Positions 48,366 to 59,407 of a stretch of 64,000 bases of DNA are shown in pieces. The notes beneath the pieces are model-generated. The model was given only the letters and a program-made list of their open reading frames with translations, was not told the DNA's origin and did no database searches. The stretch comes from Ulva prolifera (taxonomy: Eukaryota > Chlorophyta > Ulvophyceae > Ulvales > Ulvaceae), in assembly GCA_023078555.1 (NCBI GenBank), contig CM041200.1:8548807-8612806 (forward strand). Direction: 5' to 3'. The translations under genes and the position numbers were made by a program. Numbering within the stretch: the stretch's first letter is position 1; every line of letters begins with the position of its first letter.

Positions 48366-49758
48366 AGAAGCAGCCGCCGGCGGGAGTGCAGTGGGGCCCC
48401 GGGCAGGGATTGTCGCCGCGAGCGAGCGTGGCCAGCAGCGTGCCCAGCCAGGAGGAGCTGCGGCTGCAGACCCCTCAGGAGCAGCGGCAGGCGCCGGCGG
48501 GGATCGTGTTTGCGCCCAAGGCGGAGGAGCGCACGGGCGCTGCTGACATGGCGTATGCTGGGCGAGCGGCGCAGCCGCCGGCCGGGCTACAGTGGGGTCC
48601 GACCTCTGGAGCTCAAGCGTCAGGGAATCCACCTGGGGATGCGGGAATGCCAGCGGGGGTCGCGCGTGGTGCTGCAAGTCAGGGTGCCGCGCAGGAGGCT
48701 AGTGCGCGCGCAGGGGCGCAGGAACAGGAGCTGCCGATAGGGGTCGTGCGGGAGCCGCCGGTCGCGGCGGCGGCGCCAGATGCGCCGCGGCCGCGGCCGC
48801 GACTGCAGGCGAAGCCGCCCCCGGGCTGGGCGCAGCAGCAGTACCAGCGTCTGGGGCTGCTGCCCGCAGGTGGCCGGGGGGCGGATCAGCGGGCGCCGTC
48901 GGCGCCGCCGGCAGCCCCGCAGGCTGCTGCACTGCCGCCGCCGCGGCCTGCGCCGCAGCCGCAGCCGCTGCCACAGACGGCGTCAACGCCGTCGTCTGCA
49001 AGCCGGGGCAGCGGCGCCGGGGAGGAGCAGCGTAAACCGGGCCTGATGGGGCGCCTAAAGAAGCTCAACCCGCTGAGCCGGGGCGGCAGCAAGAACGGGA
49101 ACCGTGGCTCGGACCAGACGTTGTGCGCCTTGTGCCTCCCCATGCATCAGGTCCTGTGCGATTTCAATGCGTGCCATGCCTGCATTCACGACTGTATGCG
49201 TGGGCCCTCGCCGCGGGGGCTTCTGGCGTGGACTGCAGGGGTGCTGCCCGCAGTGCAGGCTTTCTGCGTGTGACCTACATGCATGTGCAGGGCGACACGT
49301 CCGAGGGCCGTCCCAGCGGGCGCAGCAGCCAGCACGCAGCACGTGCCGATGCACACCCAGGCCCCCCCGCAGATGCCGCCCGTCGGGGCGACGTCCCTCG
49401 GCATCGGCGCCGCACACCAAGGGTTTGGGCCCCCCCCGCCCCAGCCTGCGCCGCCGCAGGCCGCGGCGAGACGCAACCCTGACAACCCCCCGTGGGCGGC
49501 AGATGCCGCGTGGCCGATGATGACGATGAGTGCGCCGCTGCCACCCTGCCACCCTGCCATTGCCGCACTGATGCGATGAGCAGAGACGTGCCTCTCTGAT
49601 ACGAGAGCCTTCGCGTTTGTGCTGCCTGGCCGTTGCCTCGTCCAGAAACTTGTGCTGGAGGACCTTCAGTGTTTGCGTACCCTCTGCTGGGGTATTCGTG
49701 TAGCCGTTCATGCAAACCCTGTGCCGTTCAAAGGTCCCACATGATTCGATCATCCCCT

Positions 49759-49790
<32 letters not shown>

Positions 49791-50319
49791 TTCCTGGTGT
49801 TTTGTCCATGCTGTCAAGTGCGCTGCTGAGTGTCTATGCGTCGACACATTCCCCAGGCCTTGCGCTCCCTCATTCTAATGTACGGGGTCTGATGACAGAT
49901 AAGGCACACAGCAGAGCTCTGCGGCAGCGCGGGGAGAGTAATGTCTGTCTGCTGTGGACGGTGTGATCGGTGTGCTAGTTGAGAGGCTGACGAGACACAG
50001 AGGCTCTGCAGATGCAGATGACTTCAACGCGCTCCACGCGCCGCCCCGCGCCCCGCCCGGCCCCCCGGCGGCACCGCACCTACACCCCACTCAGCCGCCG
50101 ATCAACGGCGCGGCCTCGCCCGGCGGCCCGCGAGGCGGCCCGGCGGCCCCCCCCAGCGCCGTCGCACCCGTCAACCCCAACACCAACCCTCATGCATGGC
50201 TCTCAGAGGGCCCCCCGGCTGCCGATGGCGTGCGCGGTGGCGCCGCGGCGCTCGGGAGCCCTGACCTCCCGCCGATGACCTGGTCGTCCCCTGAGACAGC
50301 CCCACTGCCGAAGCGCTGA
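40779..50319 (+). CDS. Giant disordered protein with PLxLGxI and PAGVxWGP repeat motifs (six exons)
   Basis: Not recognised. Exons 40779-42344, 44413-46726, 47009-47668, 48159-49122, 49291-49529 and 50012-50319 join in one frame (phases 0, 1, 1, 2, 1) to about 2,016 residues; four donors are GTGCGC and one is GTGCGT. The protein is Pro/Ala/Gly/Ser-rich almost throughout. The N-terminus (MATSNDLPPAEQLYEANVGQTARF from the second ATG, 40791) looks most conserved. Residues about 745-1510 hold 13 clear copies of (S/T/D)xPLxLGxI, such as SRPLPLGQIRG, SRPLRLGQIKAE, SRPLKLGHIVGA and SRPLTLGRILSE, spaced irregularly. Residues about 1525-1715 hold a second motif family: PPGIAWAG, PAGVVWGP, PAGVQWGP, PAGIVFAP, PAGLQWGP and weaker copies. 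A short basic segment follows (LMGRLKKLNPLSRGG). Repeated short motifs in disorder suggest a multivalent scaffold; the partner is unknown. The 2-kb first intron may hide small exons, and the start could be 40791. Confidence 0.65.
47700..48180. repeat. Tandem duplication of about 240 bp in an intron, copying the splice acceptor
   Basis: The two halves (about 47715-47938 and 47953-48180) share ACCTGTAGACACGATTCAGGT and the run into CCACATGTG(T/C)AGGCGCAGCAAA. The right copy supplies the true acceptor of exon 4 (at 48158). The left copy has a decoy TGTAG acceptor and then diverges. The copies differ at many positions, so the duplication is old. Confidence 0.8.
49760..49790. repeat. Poly-C tract of 31 bases in intron 5 of the PLxLGxI gene
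   Basis: Longest uninterrupted C run on the sense strand of a gene in this window. It lies mid-intron. Confidence 0.9.
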
Positions 50320-50905
50320 CATTGTAGCGACGCCAGCGGTACAGCGAACGCAGAGGCTGACGATGTGATCGAAAGAAACAAGTGATGATGCGAATGAGAG
50401 CTCCCGTAAGCCAGACGTCTGTCGAGGCGTGGACGTACTTTCACGTGCCTGCCTTTGAGGACACCTTTGCGGCCTCTCCGCTATGGCCCTCTTGCGCCGT
50501 GGGCAGCACACGCCCCCGTCTGCGGGGGGCCGCGTACTGTTCGCAGTCCAGACCGTCAGGGGATAAACTGCGCGCATCTCACACATCACGGCAACGTTGG
50601 AAGGAGTAGCGGTCCACAACTGGCGGGAGCGCGTGGTAACAGCAGCACGCCGTCTACCCGCCAGCCGCCATGCTGCCAGGCCCCTCGGCAACGTTCACGG
50701 AAGCAGCTCCGTACATTAATCCTACTTTCCAAGTCTTCTCAGGGGCATGCGCGCCCCGGCGCGCCGCCAGCCGGCTGCGGAGGGTCTAGGCACGTCTCCT
50801 CTCCGTGCCTGCGCGTGCCGAATGCTGTGGCCCGTCATGCCCGTCATGCGCAGCACACACCGGGATTGCACAGCACGCGGCCTTGCTCTCAGCATTCAAT
50901 GGGGT

Positions 50906-50925
50906 GGGGGGGGGGGGGGGGGGGG
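50906..50925. repeat. Poly-G tract of 20 bases
   Basis: Uninterrupted G run in the stretch between two convergent genes. Confidence 0.85.
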
Positions 50926-51865
50926 TCCGCGGGGGCCGCCTTCTGTCGGGGCAGGTGGCACATGCGGGAGGCGGCGTGAAGGCGGCGACGTGATGAGGTT
51001 GAACAAGGTCGTGTTGGATGCTCCGCACAGGTAGGATTGGCAGTCAAGCGTACATAGTTCTTGTCGTGCATGCCGTGACCGATGCCAGGCATTGGCGGAG
51101 CGCTCTATATAGTTACAGCCGTTGTGCCGCAGCACCAGATGTTGCTGCGGCAGGTTCGCTGCTGAGCTCCTTTGCTGCGGCGTGGCTCAGGCGCGCGTTC
51201 ACCCGTGCATGCTGTGCATGCAAACAGGCAGGCGTGCAGTCCGTGCCCCTCTGTGGCCATGGGTGTCGCAATATCCCTCAGCACCGCGTGTGTGACGTAG
51301 ACGGTTGTGACGTTGAGATACATCTATGCTAAAGGCCGTTCTTCACGGAAGCTCTGGCAGCCGGTCAAACTGCCCCAAGCACACCAGCAAGCGACTCGGA
51401 GGGTGGGAGCGGGCCTCTGCTCACAGCAGCGGCTGTGCATAGCTATGCACAGCCAGATATCCCCTATAGCGCTGATGCATCATGCGGTCCGGGGAACCGA
51501 AGGTGTCGATGTCCCTGTGGATATGGCGATGTAGTCATGCGTATATGAACGGAATCAGCTTCGCAGGAATCAGCTTCGCCGCCTTGACACTGTTGACAGA
51601 TGCAATGTGATGTATCGTAGGAGGTACGGTTTGAGTGGGTGAGGCGACTTGCCTCAGGTAAGGCTATGAAGCAGGTGTGGTGATTACTGGCTCGCTGCCT
51701 GTGATTTGATAACACGTGGCTGTTCAAGGACGAGTGGTATTTCAGGAAGTATGATCTCATCTGGCAATCGCCCCTTTGCTGGAGCTGCGGGGGTTTCTCA
51801 TCAAAGCACACATGTGTTCCCATCTGAATGTGTGTGCGTGCGTGTGTTAGAGGGACAAAAGATGA

Positions 51866-51981
<116 letters not shown>

Positions 51982-52231
51982 GCCCGTGCGTGCGTGTTTG
52001 TGGTGAGGAATCGAGATGAACATCACGTTCCGGCACATTCCTCTTTCACGGGGCAGATTGAATGGTTCTGCCGTGGCTGTTGGCGATGAAGGGTTCATGT
52101 CACGGAAAGCCATGGAAACCTGGACTCGTGCAGCCATGACACAACTGTAAATATGCGGCACAACGCCTGAGCAAAACGTCACAACACGTACGGACGAAAT
52201 AAAGTGAAAGCCGGGGTACTGCAGCAAGCTA

Positions 52232-52966
52232 TCAACCATGGTAGCCGCCGACGCACAGGGCGGCACACGTATCTAGGCAGTAAGGCAGGCACTCACCCAG
52301 GCACGCCGCCCACTCGCCCCACACTTGCGCCGCACACTCCCCCCCCCATTCACACGCCCCCCCCACGCATGCAAACGGCGCGTGGAGAACCGCCACGCAG
52401 CACTCCCCGCAGCCCTCGGCAGCCCCGCACTCGCATGGGCAGCAGCGCGGGGCACAGCGCAGCGCGGCCTCTCCGTCATGCGCGCAGACGCCACAGCAGC
52501 AAAAGACGTCATGCCCGAGGCCGCTGCAGCACCCCTGGCCACCATCTGGGTCCACCGAGAAGCCTCCGCCGCCGCCGGCGTCCGTGACGCCGTACCCGAC
52601 GGCGCCGCCGAGGCCCTCGTTGACCTGGTCGTCGTGGTTACGGAGGAACGGGTGTTTGGGGGCGTACACCGAGGCCTGGCCGCCGCCGCGGGGCCTCGGC
52701 ACCGGCTCGCCGCTAGAGGCCTCGGCCGCCGTCACCGTCGGAGAACCGCAGCAGTCTGGCCCGGTGCAGGCTGCTCCGCCATAGGGGCCGGTGGGTTTGT
52801 GGGAGTCCCGCTTCATTGGCGACGCTTCGGGGTCCGTGGAAAGGCTGCGCTGGCGCATATGCATGGTGGGTACTTCAGGAGGGGATGTCTCGGATGTCTC
52901 AGATCTCACAGAGAGGAACGAGGGGGAGCGGGAGAGCGCGTCCGGGGAGCTGTAGGTGCTTGACAT
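52232..52966 (-). CDS. Cysteine-rich family protein 1 (single exon, 244 residues)
   Basis: Family not recognised. The ATG at 52966 starts MSSTYSSPDALSRSPS. The N-terminal half is Ser/Pro-rich and hydrophilic. A conserved block follows: VYAPKHPFLRNHDDQVNEGL, then a Gly-rich stretch, PDGGQGCCSGLG and VFCCCGVC. The last 100 residues hold 22 cysteines, many as CC or CCC, mixed with hydrophobic residues, so they could pack against or into a membrane, or bind metal. The same block occurs in the gene at 58.8-59.4 kb on the same strand. Plant PLAC8/Cys-rich proteins are a possible distant comparison, but their hallmark motif is not clear here. There is no signal peptide. High GC and third-position bias support coding. 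Confidence 0.75.
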   Translation of the reverse strand: MSSTYSSPDALSRSPSFLSVRSETSETSPPEVPTMHMRQRSLSTDPEASPMKRDSHKPTGPYGGAACTGPDCCGSPTVTAAEASSGEPVPRPRGGGQASVYAPKHPFLRNHDDQVNEGLGGAVGYGVTDAGGGGGFSVDPDGGQGCCSGLGHDVFCCCGVCAHDGEAALRCAPRCCPCECGAAEGCGECCVAVLHAPFACVGGACEWGGECAAQVWGEWAACLGECLPYCLDTCAALCVGGYHG

Positions 52967-55820
52967 TGCACAGTTGTGCTGGGGAGATATGCTGTGAGTC
53001 GTGTGTGGTGCCTCTGGTGTTGCTTTGTCCTCTGCCCCAGGTCGTGACAAGTGCTCGGAAGCTCGGCGGAAGGTGCGGGGTACACGCGCAACGGACGTCC
53101 GCCTTGGCCGCAAGAGGACGAGACAACGTAGCTGCTTCAAAATAAAAGGTCAGCCTGATTCTCGGGACGCCTGCATGGTCTCTGTTGTCGCAACAGTGTC
53201 GCTGCAGCGTTCGGTAGAGATCACGAGCCCGTGGGCAATCGACACGTGTGCACACAGCAAGACCAGACGCATCTATCAGCACGCATTCACGACAGCATAA
53301 TCAGTTTGATGTGTTAGCGCGATTTTATTGCAGCCGCATAACATGGTTCGATCGGGCGCAGAGGGGCGGCATACCAACCGCACAACAAGGCTTCACACTT
53401 GTGTGAAAGTGACGGTCGTGCTTGTGAGGCCATACGCATGCTCTGCGATGCACGCAGCTCAAGGAGGGCCTTAGCAAATATATAAGAGTTAGCACTTCTC
53501 GTGTACAAAAATTGGGCGCACGATTGCTACAGCTGGTCCACCGGAATTGATGTAATCGCTCGCGCTGGTACGCACTTTCGCGACCTGCAGCATGCCATTG
53601 GTAGTCGCGTGTACTCGATCCAGCCTCTCAGTTCAAGGTCCGAGGCAGTGACTGTGTTATGCGCTGGCTGAAGTAGTGCACCCGCACTCTGTGCAGCATG
53701 CAGCCAGGACGGCATGGCATATAGTGGCGACACACCTTCATGCTCTGACCCGCTTACGTTCCATTGATGCAAACATACATACAAACAGGGACAGCACGCG
53801 TTGGCGACATCAGCTCGCTTCGAAGAATTCTCACGGCAGTGCGAGCACAGGACGAGTACAGCGTGGCAGGGGTACGTAACACCGCAGGCATGTGCGGTAC
53901 CACGTCACACGCACGTCTGCAGCAGCGCCTGCAAGACGACCGAGAGACCTTGCACACCACCCGCGCATCACCGAACTAACATAAACAATTGACAAGTCAG
54001 AAACAGACAGTGGTGTCATTCATTCGTACACGGAACCACGAGGCTTCGCTGACTGTCTGAAAATGCTAGCTCTGGAGCTCACACGAACCTGAAAATTGGC
54101 TGGCGAGTGCATCAAGAGAGAAGTGTGAATTGAGTTTACGATTTCTTGTCTTAGGATATCCGTATGCCAAGACCACAGAGAATCCGAGTGCTTCTGGATA
54201 AAGAACCTGGCCTGTAGTGGCTGCTTTCAATCAATCTAGATGTCCTAAACCTGAACAAAACAAACAAAGGCATGAAGATTGCATGTAATTTGTGTATGGG
54301 ATATGTAGAGCTTCCCAACGCTGTTCTTAAACGCGGGGCCACAAGCATCAGCACCTGTGACACTGTGGAAATGCAGCAGAGTCACCTGCGTCTCCAATTC
54401 CTGTCCTGGCAGTGCAAGTGGCGTCGTCCCCATATGGTATTGCAGCTATCCTCATGTCAAAGAGACGCAAGCCTTCTGTGGGTGTCCTGAGAAGGGATGG
54501 GCCCCAGCTGGCGGTGGCAACACTCCATGACTCATGGAGTGTTGCCACCCGATCACACAGGCAAATAGGCTGGCATGTGGGAGGCACCCTCATGGCTGAA
54601 GAGTAAGGTGAGGTGCAGAGCCATGCAGTGCAGAGCCATGCCTGAACGCACACCTACATGTGCACAGCGTGCGAGATAGAAAGCTGTGGGATAGAAAGCC
54701 GCCACTGTTCCGCAGTGCATGTGCATTAGAAACCGTGTAATGATCTCTAGCTAATACAAACCGTGCAATGCAAGACCCCTTCACGGTAGTCACACCACGA
54801 GATTACAAAGCTCGAGTCTGATGGCAACCAGACAGAGGCGCATCTGTTATCTGTTGACTGTTATGCAGTCGACACCACGCCACGTCTTCGAGCCGCACCA
54901 GTCCTGATGTTTTCGAGCTGCACTAGTCTGAGTTAAGGCAGCATCAGGTATTCAGAGCGCAGCCGGCCTCGGCAGCGAGGACAAGCACCCACGACAGACC
55001 GCAGTCGCGTAGTTCAGGCGCCTCCTCACGCTTCCTCACACCAGGGCTGGGCTGTCAAGCCGGATCACATAGATCCACACCGACCAATCTGGAGACCACA
55101 GTTTCTGGACGGTAGCCTTGACAAGAACGCAAGCGGCAAGGCGGCCCAGCACTGCCTCCCGCGCTGCACGCACCGCAGCCACACACAAGCAACGCACACT
55201 GACCGGATCCGAAGCCTGATCACCCGCGACCAGGCTCCGGCGGCACGCCTTCAGATCAGGCCGAGGCGCCGCGGACCATCGTCTGAGCAGCCAGCCTTCC
55301 AGTTGTAGGCACACAGTGATGACCTGCTTGCTTCTTTCGTGGTGCTGCCCGCCTCGCCACCTTCATCCTTGAAACACAGTGCTGAACCAGGGCGCCCTGC
55401 TGGGTACCCCGAGGAGCCTCATACTCTTTTCTATTCCGCAGGCATTATTTGTCTCTTTGGGCGGCTCCCACAATGATGATAGGCACCACACGGACTGCAC
55501 ACACACGCGCTCCGCGTGGACGCTGCATGACGATCCCGCACATACGCCACGCCTCCCACAGGAAGCTTTTTTGGCATGACAACTCACCGCAGCACGGCGC
55601 TCACGTGGACAGTGCTCCTGGGGCACAACATTGCCCAAAACCCCATGAAAACGAGGCGCCAAATTCAAACAATTTCGGCCCCACCAAAAAAAAAACCGAA
55701 ACGAAAGTAGCCACGGCCGCCGCAGCGGCGTGGCGGCACACCGCCGGCGGCCCAGCGCCCATTGGCCAGCTGGCCGAAAAACGAGAGGAAAGCGAGAGAT
55801 CATGCACGCCGGTTGAAGCA
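52967..55820. other. Gene-free stretch between Cys-rich genes 1 and 2
   Basis: No gene supported. It contains an 18-nt perfect palindrome at 54513-54549 and, near 55333-55380, a copy of a short dispersed repeat (GTGGTGCTGCCCGCC...) also present at about 7016 and 7265. Confidence 0.4.
54513..54549. repeat. Perfect 18-nt palindrome with single-base centre
   Basis: Arms 54513-54530 and 54532-54549 are exactly complementary (arm GGTGGCAACACTCCATGA). It could be a transcription-factor operator-like site or an assembly fold-back. It lies between genes. Confidence 0.9.
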
Positions 55821-56360
55821 TCAGCAGCAGCCGAGACAATCCCAGCAGTCACCGAGCAGATCTGCACAGAGCTCCCCAACACAGAGGCACGGGCAGCAGA
55901 GGATCGGGAGGCACAGGCCTCCGGCGGCCGTGTGGTAGAGCGCCATGCATGGCCCACACAGGATCGGGAGACAGGCGTCGCCAGTACACATCCCGCAGTG
56001 TTCGCCGAGGCACAGTTTCGTACAGCAGCAGCAGGCCACGCCGCCGAGGACGGTACCCTGTGCGGCGAGCGCGCCGCCACCCTGGGTGGGACGGGCCCCG
56101 GCCGCAGCGGCAGATGCGGCGCCGCCGCCTCGCGCCGCACCGGCCCCTTCGCCGCTGCCCTGATGGCCGTGGGCGCCCATGGCCATGCCGAGGTGCTGCT
56201 GCTTGGGGGGCTGCATCTGGTGCTGCCCCCCCGCGGCCGCTGCCCTGCCATGCACATGTGTCTGAGGTGTCATGGCCATAACTGTGGGCGGGCGAGCGGG
56301 GGCGTTTGGATTGTGGACATCATGGGGCGGATGGCCGGCGTTAACATCGGAGCTGGCCAT
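55821..56360 (-). CDS. Cysteine-rich family protein 2 (single exon, 179 residues)
   Basis: ATG at 56360. The N-terminus MASSDVNAGHPPHDVHNPNA with PPTVMAMTPQTHVHG parallels MASFDHHRGHQSDDG with PPAVMAMTHHAHNTSH of protein 3, showing common origin. The middle is His/Gln/Gly/Ala-rich. The last 75 residues hold 20 cysteines with hydrophobic spacers (ACCCCTKLC, CLPILCGPC, CLPILCCPCLC, CWDCLGCC). It lacks the APKHPFLR block of proteins 1 and 3. The repeated CLPILC units suggest an internal duplication. The structure of short hydrophobic Cys-rich segments recalls palmitoylated or PLAC8-like proteins, but this is inference. Confidence 0.7.
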   Translation of the reverse strand: MASSDVNAGHPPHDVHNPNAPARPPTVMAMTPQTHVHGRAAAAGGQHQMQPPKQQHLGMAMGAHGHQGSGEGAGAARGGGAASAAAAGARPTQGGGALAAQGTVLGGVACCCCTKLCLGEHCGMCTGDACLPILCGPCMALYHTAAGGLCLPILCCPCLCVGELCADLLGDCWDCLGCC

Positions 56361-58810
56361 CGAGATGGGCCGTTGTCGGCGTATACGGGGCGTCCTGGCC
56401 TAGTAGAAGTAGGGCAAGCGCGGTGCCCAGCCGATGGACGGATGTGTCAGCGGCAGAGCCGGCACACCGACGCGACAGTGCAGGAAGGTTGAATGTAGCA
56501 AAGACGGTTCCTGCAGGCCGACCCGGTTCGATTTGCACGAGTGCACTCGAGTGTCGATGCAGCGCAGGTCGGCTTAAGCTTGCGTGAGTGTGCACGACGA
56601 GCGCGCCTGGCTGGACCACCGCTCCCTAGAAGAGTCCGAACGCATCAAAAGTCTACGTTAAGTCTGCTGACCTGCACGGTGGATGCCGGCCACGGAACGT
56701 CCACAGCTAAGAAGCCACGAACATGCAGTGCTGAGCTGCCGCGAGCTCCAGAAATAGGGCACGCGTAGGAGTCGCGAACCTTTGGTGTATGTAAGTTTCA
56801 GTTACTGCATGTCCTGAGCGACGACAGGCGGTGCAGGCTACCACGCAGCCGGAGACAGTGCGTCCGTGGAGCTCGGCGTCGATTCGGGCCCGAGGCGCAT
56901 ACGTCGATCTACAGCGCCTATAGTATACGGCTCGCACACTTCCGAAACTCTTCCATGATGTGTCCTTTGGCCTGCTGTAGCGATGGCCCCCCGCCGCGCG
57001 GCCCTTGTCCTAGCTTTGACGTGCGTTTCTCGGGCCCACTCACCGACATCGCGAATCGCAGTAAACGCGTCATCATCGACGCGCTGTGCAACCCTGCGTA
57101 TCACCGTCGTTCCCGACGGGCCAAGACCATCCCGGAACTACAGTACTACCCCGGCACCATAGGCATGCGCCTTGCGTGTGCTAAATCTTTCATAGGCGTG
57201 GTATTCATAAGATGTGGCTGTGTTTCCAGCACGTGACTGCAATGGAATATTGACACGCCAACTCAGACACACCATGGAGTACCTATATCGGTGCGATTTG
57301 ACTTGTTTCGAATTTTTCGACCAGATGGCTCGTGTCGTAGCAGCTGGCGCACGACAGCTGTCCTGCCGCGCTTGGCGCTTCGGTCGTCTTCGCAGGTGGT
57401 GATCAGGCACAACATGAACCAGCATCTGATCACACTAACGATACCAACAGGTGTCAAATTGCAATATCGTGTCAGCTATGTCATCACGCCGGTGCACGGC
57501 AGTGGTGTCCGTAGATGGAAGCTTGTCGCGCGGCTCATGCGCACAGTTCTTTGATATCATCAGGTGACCTGGATGTTGCACAAAGTGCACAAGAAAGCGA
57601 TTGATTCACATTTGCGGGGGATTGAGCAGCCCCCATGTGTGTCAATGAGGACCAACTCGATGGCAGTGATCGCACTCAAGGATGGCCCAACACTGCAGAC
57701 AGGTAGAGCAAACTTCATATGAGCTCCTGCTCCGATGATAGTTGCAGCAGGAACACGTCGCTAGCTGCTGCTGTTCACACGCAGGCATCACGAGTGTGAT
57801 GTGTGAGCCACCACCTAGAGTGGGTGCACCAGATGAATTCGCCAGTATTGCTCGTTTCGCGGGGCCATTGCATCATCGATTTCTGACAGCCTTTTCTCCG
57901 GTGGCAGTGTTCGCAGCTAGCCCCGCCATTGTGCTCAGAAGCAGGATGGGTACCGAGACAACAGCAGTGTCCATGAACTGCTGTACTCGCTCGCCCGCCT
58001 ACACCACATGCCCATGAGCGCGTTTGGGAAGGAGCCACGTTGTCACAAGGACACTGTACGCTCCCAGCCCTAGCACTCAGGGCTGGGAGCCTGCCAGCAC
58101 GTGTCCACACTACAGTGCTGGCGAGGCGGGAGCGTACAAAGTCTATAGGGACGCCCATTGCACCACAGCCCTGATTCAAGTGGCCTGCAACCATCAAACT
58201 GGCGATCAGTTGTGGCAGCACCAGGGGTTTGGTGTGGCAGGTCCGCGACGGTGCCAGGTGCAGTGCCTAGTACACTACCGGATCACCACTCCATTGCAAA
58301 CAGCTGCGGGCGAGCAGCCTAGGCTGCGGACAGGCCAAGGCAATGCTGACGCTTACCTCAGCATATGCACCATCGGTGAAGTTCAGTACACTGAACTGCT
58401 ATGTTGTATCAATGGTGTTACTTGGGGCCGGAGCGCCATGGTCAAACTCAGATCAGTCGACCAACTGGGTCCGAGAAAGGTGACGATTCAACGGTGACAG
58501 GGCCCCTGAAGCAACCAGGAGTACTCTGCACCGGTATCAAAACAAGTGACTGCAATGTTACTACATTTTTGCAGCTGGCCAGCCATTGAACAAAGCATGG
58601 CATTCACAGCGTATTCCTTCCTACAGAAGAATATGCAGCCGCCCTGAGCATGAGCACCGCCCATGTGCAGGCGATTATGTTATCATATCGAGGCACATTG
58701 TAGGCCAAAGCCAAGGCAACAACGAGCCAACAGCGCATTGCGAGCATTGAACTTGGAAAGCACGTGTCCACAGCAAATCGACGAAACGGTTCCAGACGCA
58801 GGAAAAAGCA
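56361..58810. other. Gene-free stretch between Cys-rich genes 2 and 3
   Basis: No gene supported; the open frames near 57775-58497 overlap on both strands and show no motif. A perfect 12-nt inverted repeat with a 7-base loop lies at 58060-58090 (arm GCTCCCAGCCCT). Confidence 0.4.
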
Positions 58811-59407
58811 CTACTCACAGCAGCTGCCGCAGCAGTCAAAGCAGCCAATCAACCAGCTGCACAGCCCCTCGTCACAGTCCCCACAGCAGCAGCTGGCCTC
58901 GCAGTTCAGGCCTGCCTCCTCGTTGCTATCACAGGCGCCACAGCAGCAGAACACTGTTCTGCCGAGGCCACTGCAACATCCCTGCCCTCCATCTGGATTT
59001 GCAGAGAACCCGCCACCGCCTCCAGCCGCAACAACGCCGAGGCCAGCGGCGCCACCGACTCCCTCGTTGATCTGATCGTCGTTTTTGCGGAGGAAAGGGT
59101 GCTTCGGGGCATACACGTGGGCCTCTGCAACTGGGCCTGCTGGAGTGATCACTATCCCAGGGGCTCTGCGGTATCTTGAGCTCGCATCGGGATGGCAAGG
59201 CTTTTCATAAGCTGTGGAGTAAGGGCTGTGTGTCGCTTGCGACGACGGGCTGTGGCACCCGACGAGGGCTGTGGTGACAGGCTGGTGAGACGTGTTGTGA
59301 GCATGGTGTGTCATGGCCATCACAGCCGGAGGACTCATCATAGAGGGAGGCAGTGAATGTGGGCCATCATCGGATTGGTGGCCGCGATGGTGATCGAAAC
59401 TGGCCAT
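58811..59407 (-). CDS. Cysteine-rich family protein 3 (single exon, 198 residues)
   Basis: ATG at 59407. The N-terminus matches protein 2 (PPAVMAMTHHAHN). The middle and C-terminus match protein 1: VYAPKHPFLRKNDDQINEGV, a Gly-rich stretch, then PDGGQGCCSGLG and VFCCCGAC. The final 57 residues hold 17 cysteines (CEASCCCGDC, CFDCCGSCC). It therefore links proteins 1 and 2 into one family. Codon use is less GC-biased than in protein 1. There is no membrane anchor of normal length and no signal peptide. Function unknown. Confidence 0.75.
   Translation of the reverse strand: MASFDHHRGHQSDDGPHSLPPSMMSPPAVMAMTHHAHNTSHQPVTTALVGCHSPSSQATHSPYSTAYEKPCHPDASSRYRRAPGIVITPAGPVAEAHVYAPKHPFLRKNDDQINEGVGGAAGLGVVAAGGGGGFSANPDGGQGCCSGLGRTVFCCCGACDSNEEAGLNCEASCCCGDCDEGLCSWLIGCFDCCGSCCE

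Noticed and set aside
58024-58497. 157-codon + strand frame overlapping a minus-strand frame
   Set aside because: Both strands are open by chance; no motif and no similarity to the flanking Cys-rich genes.
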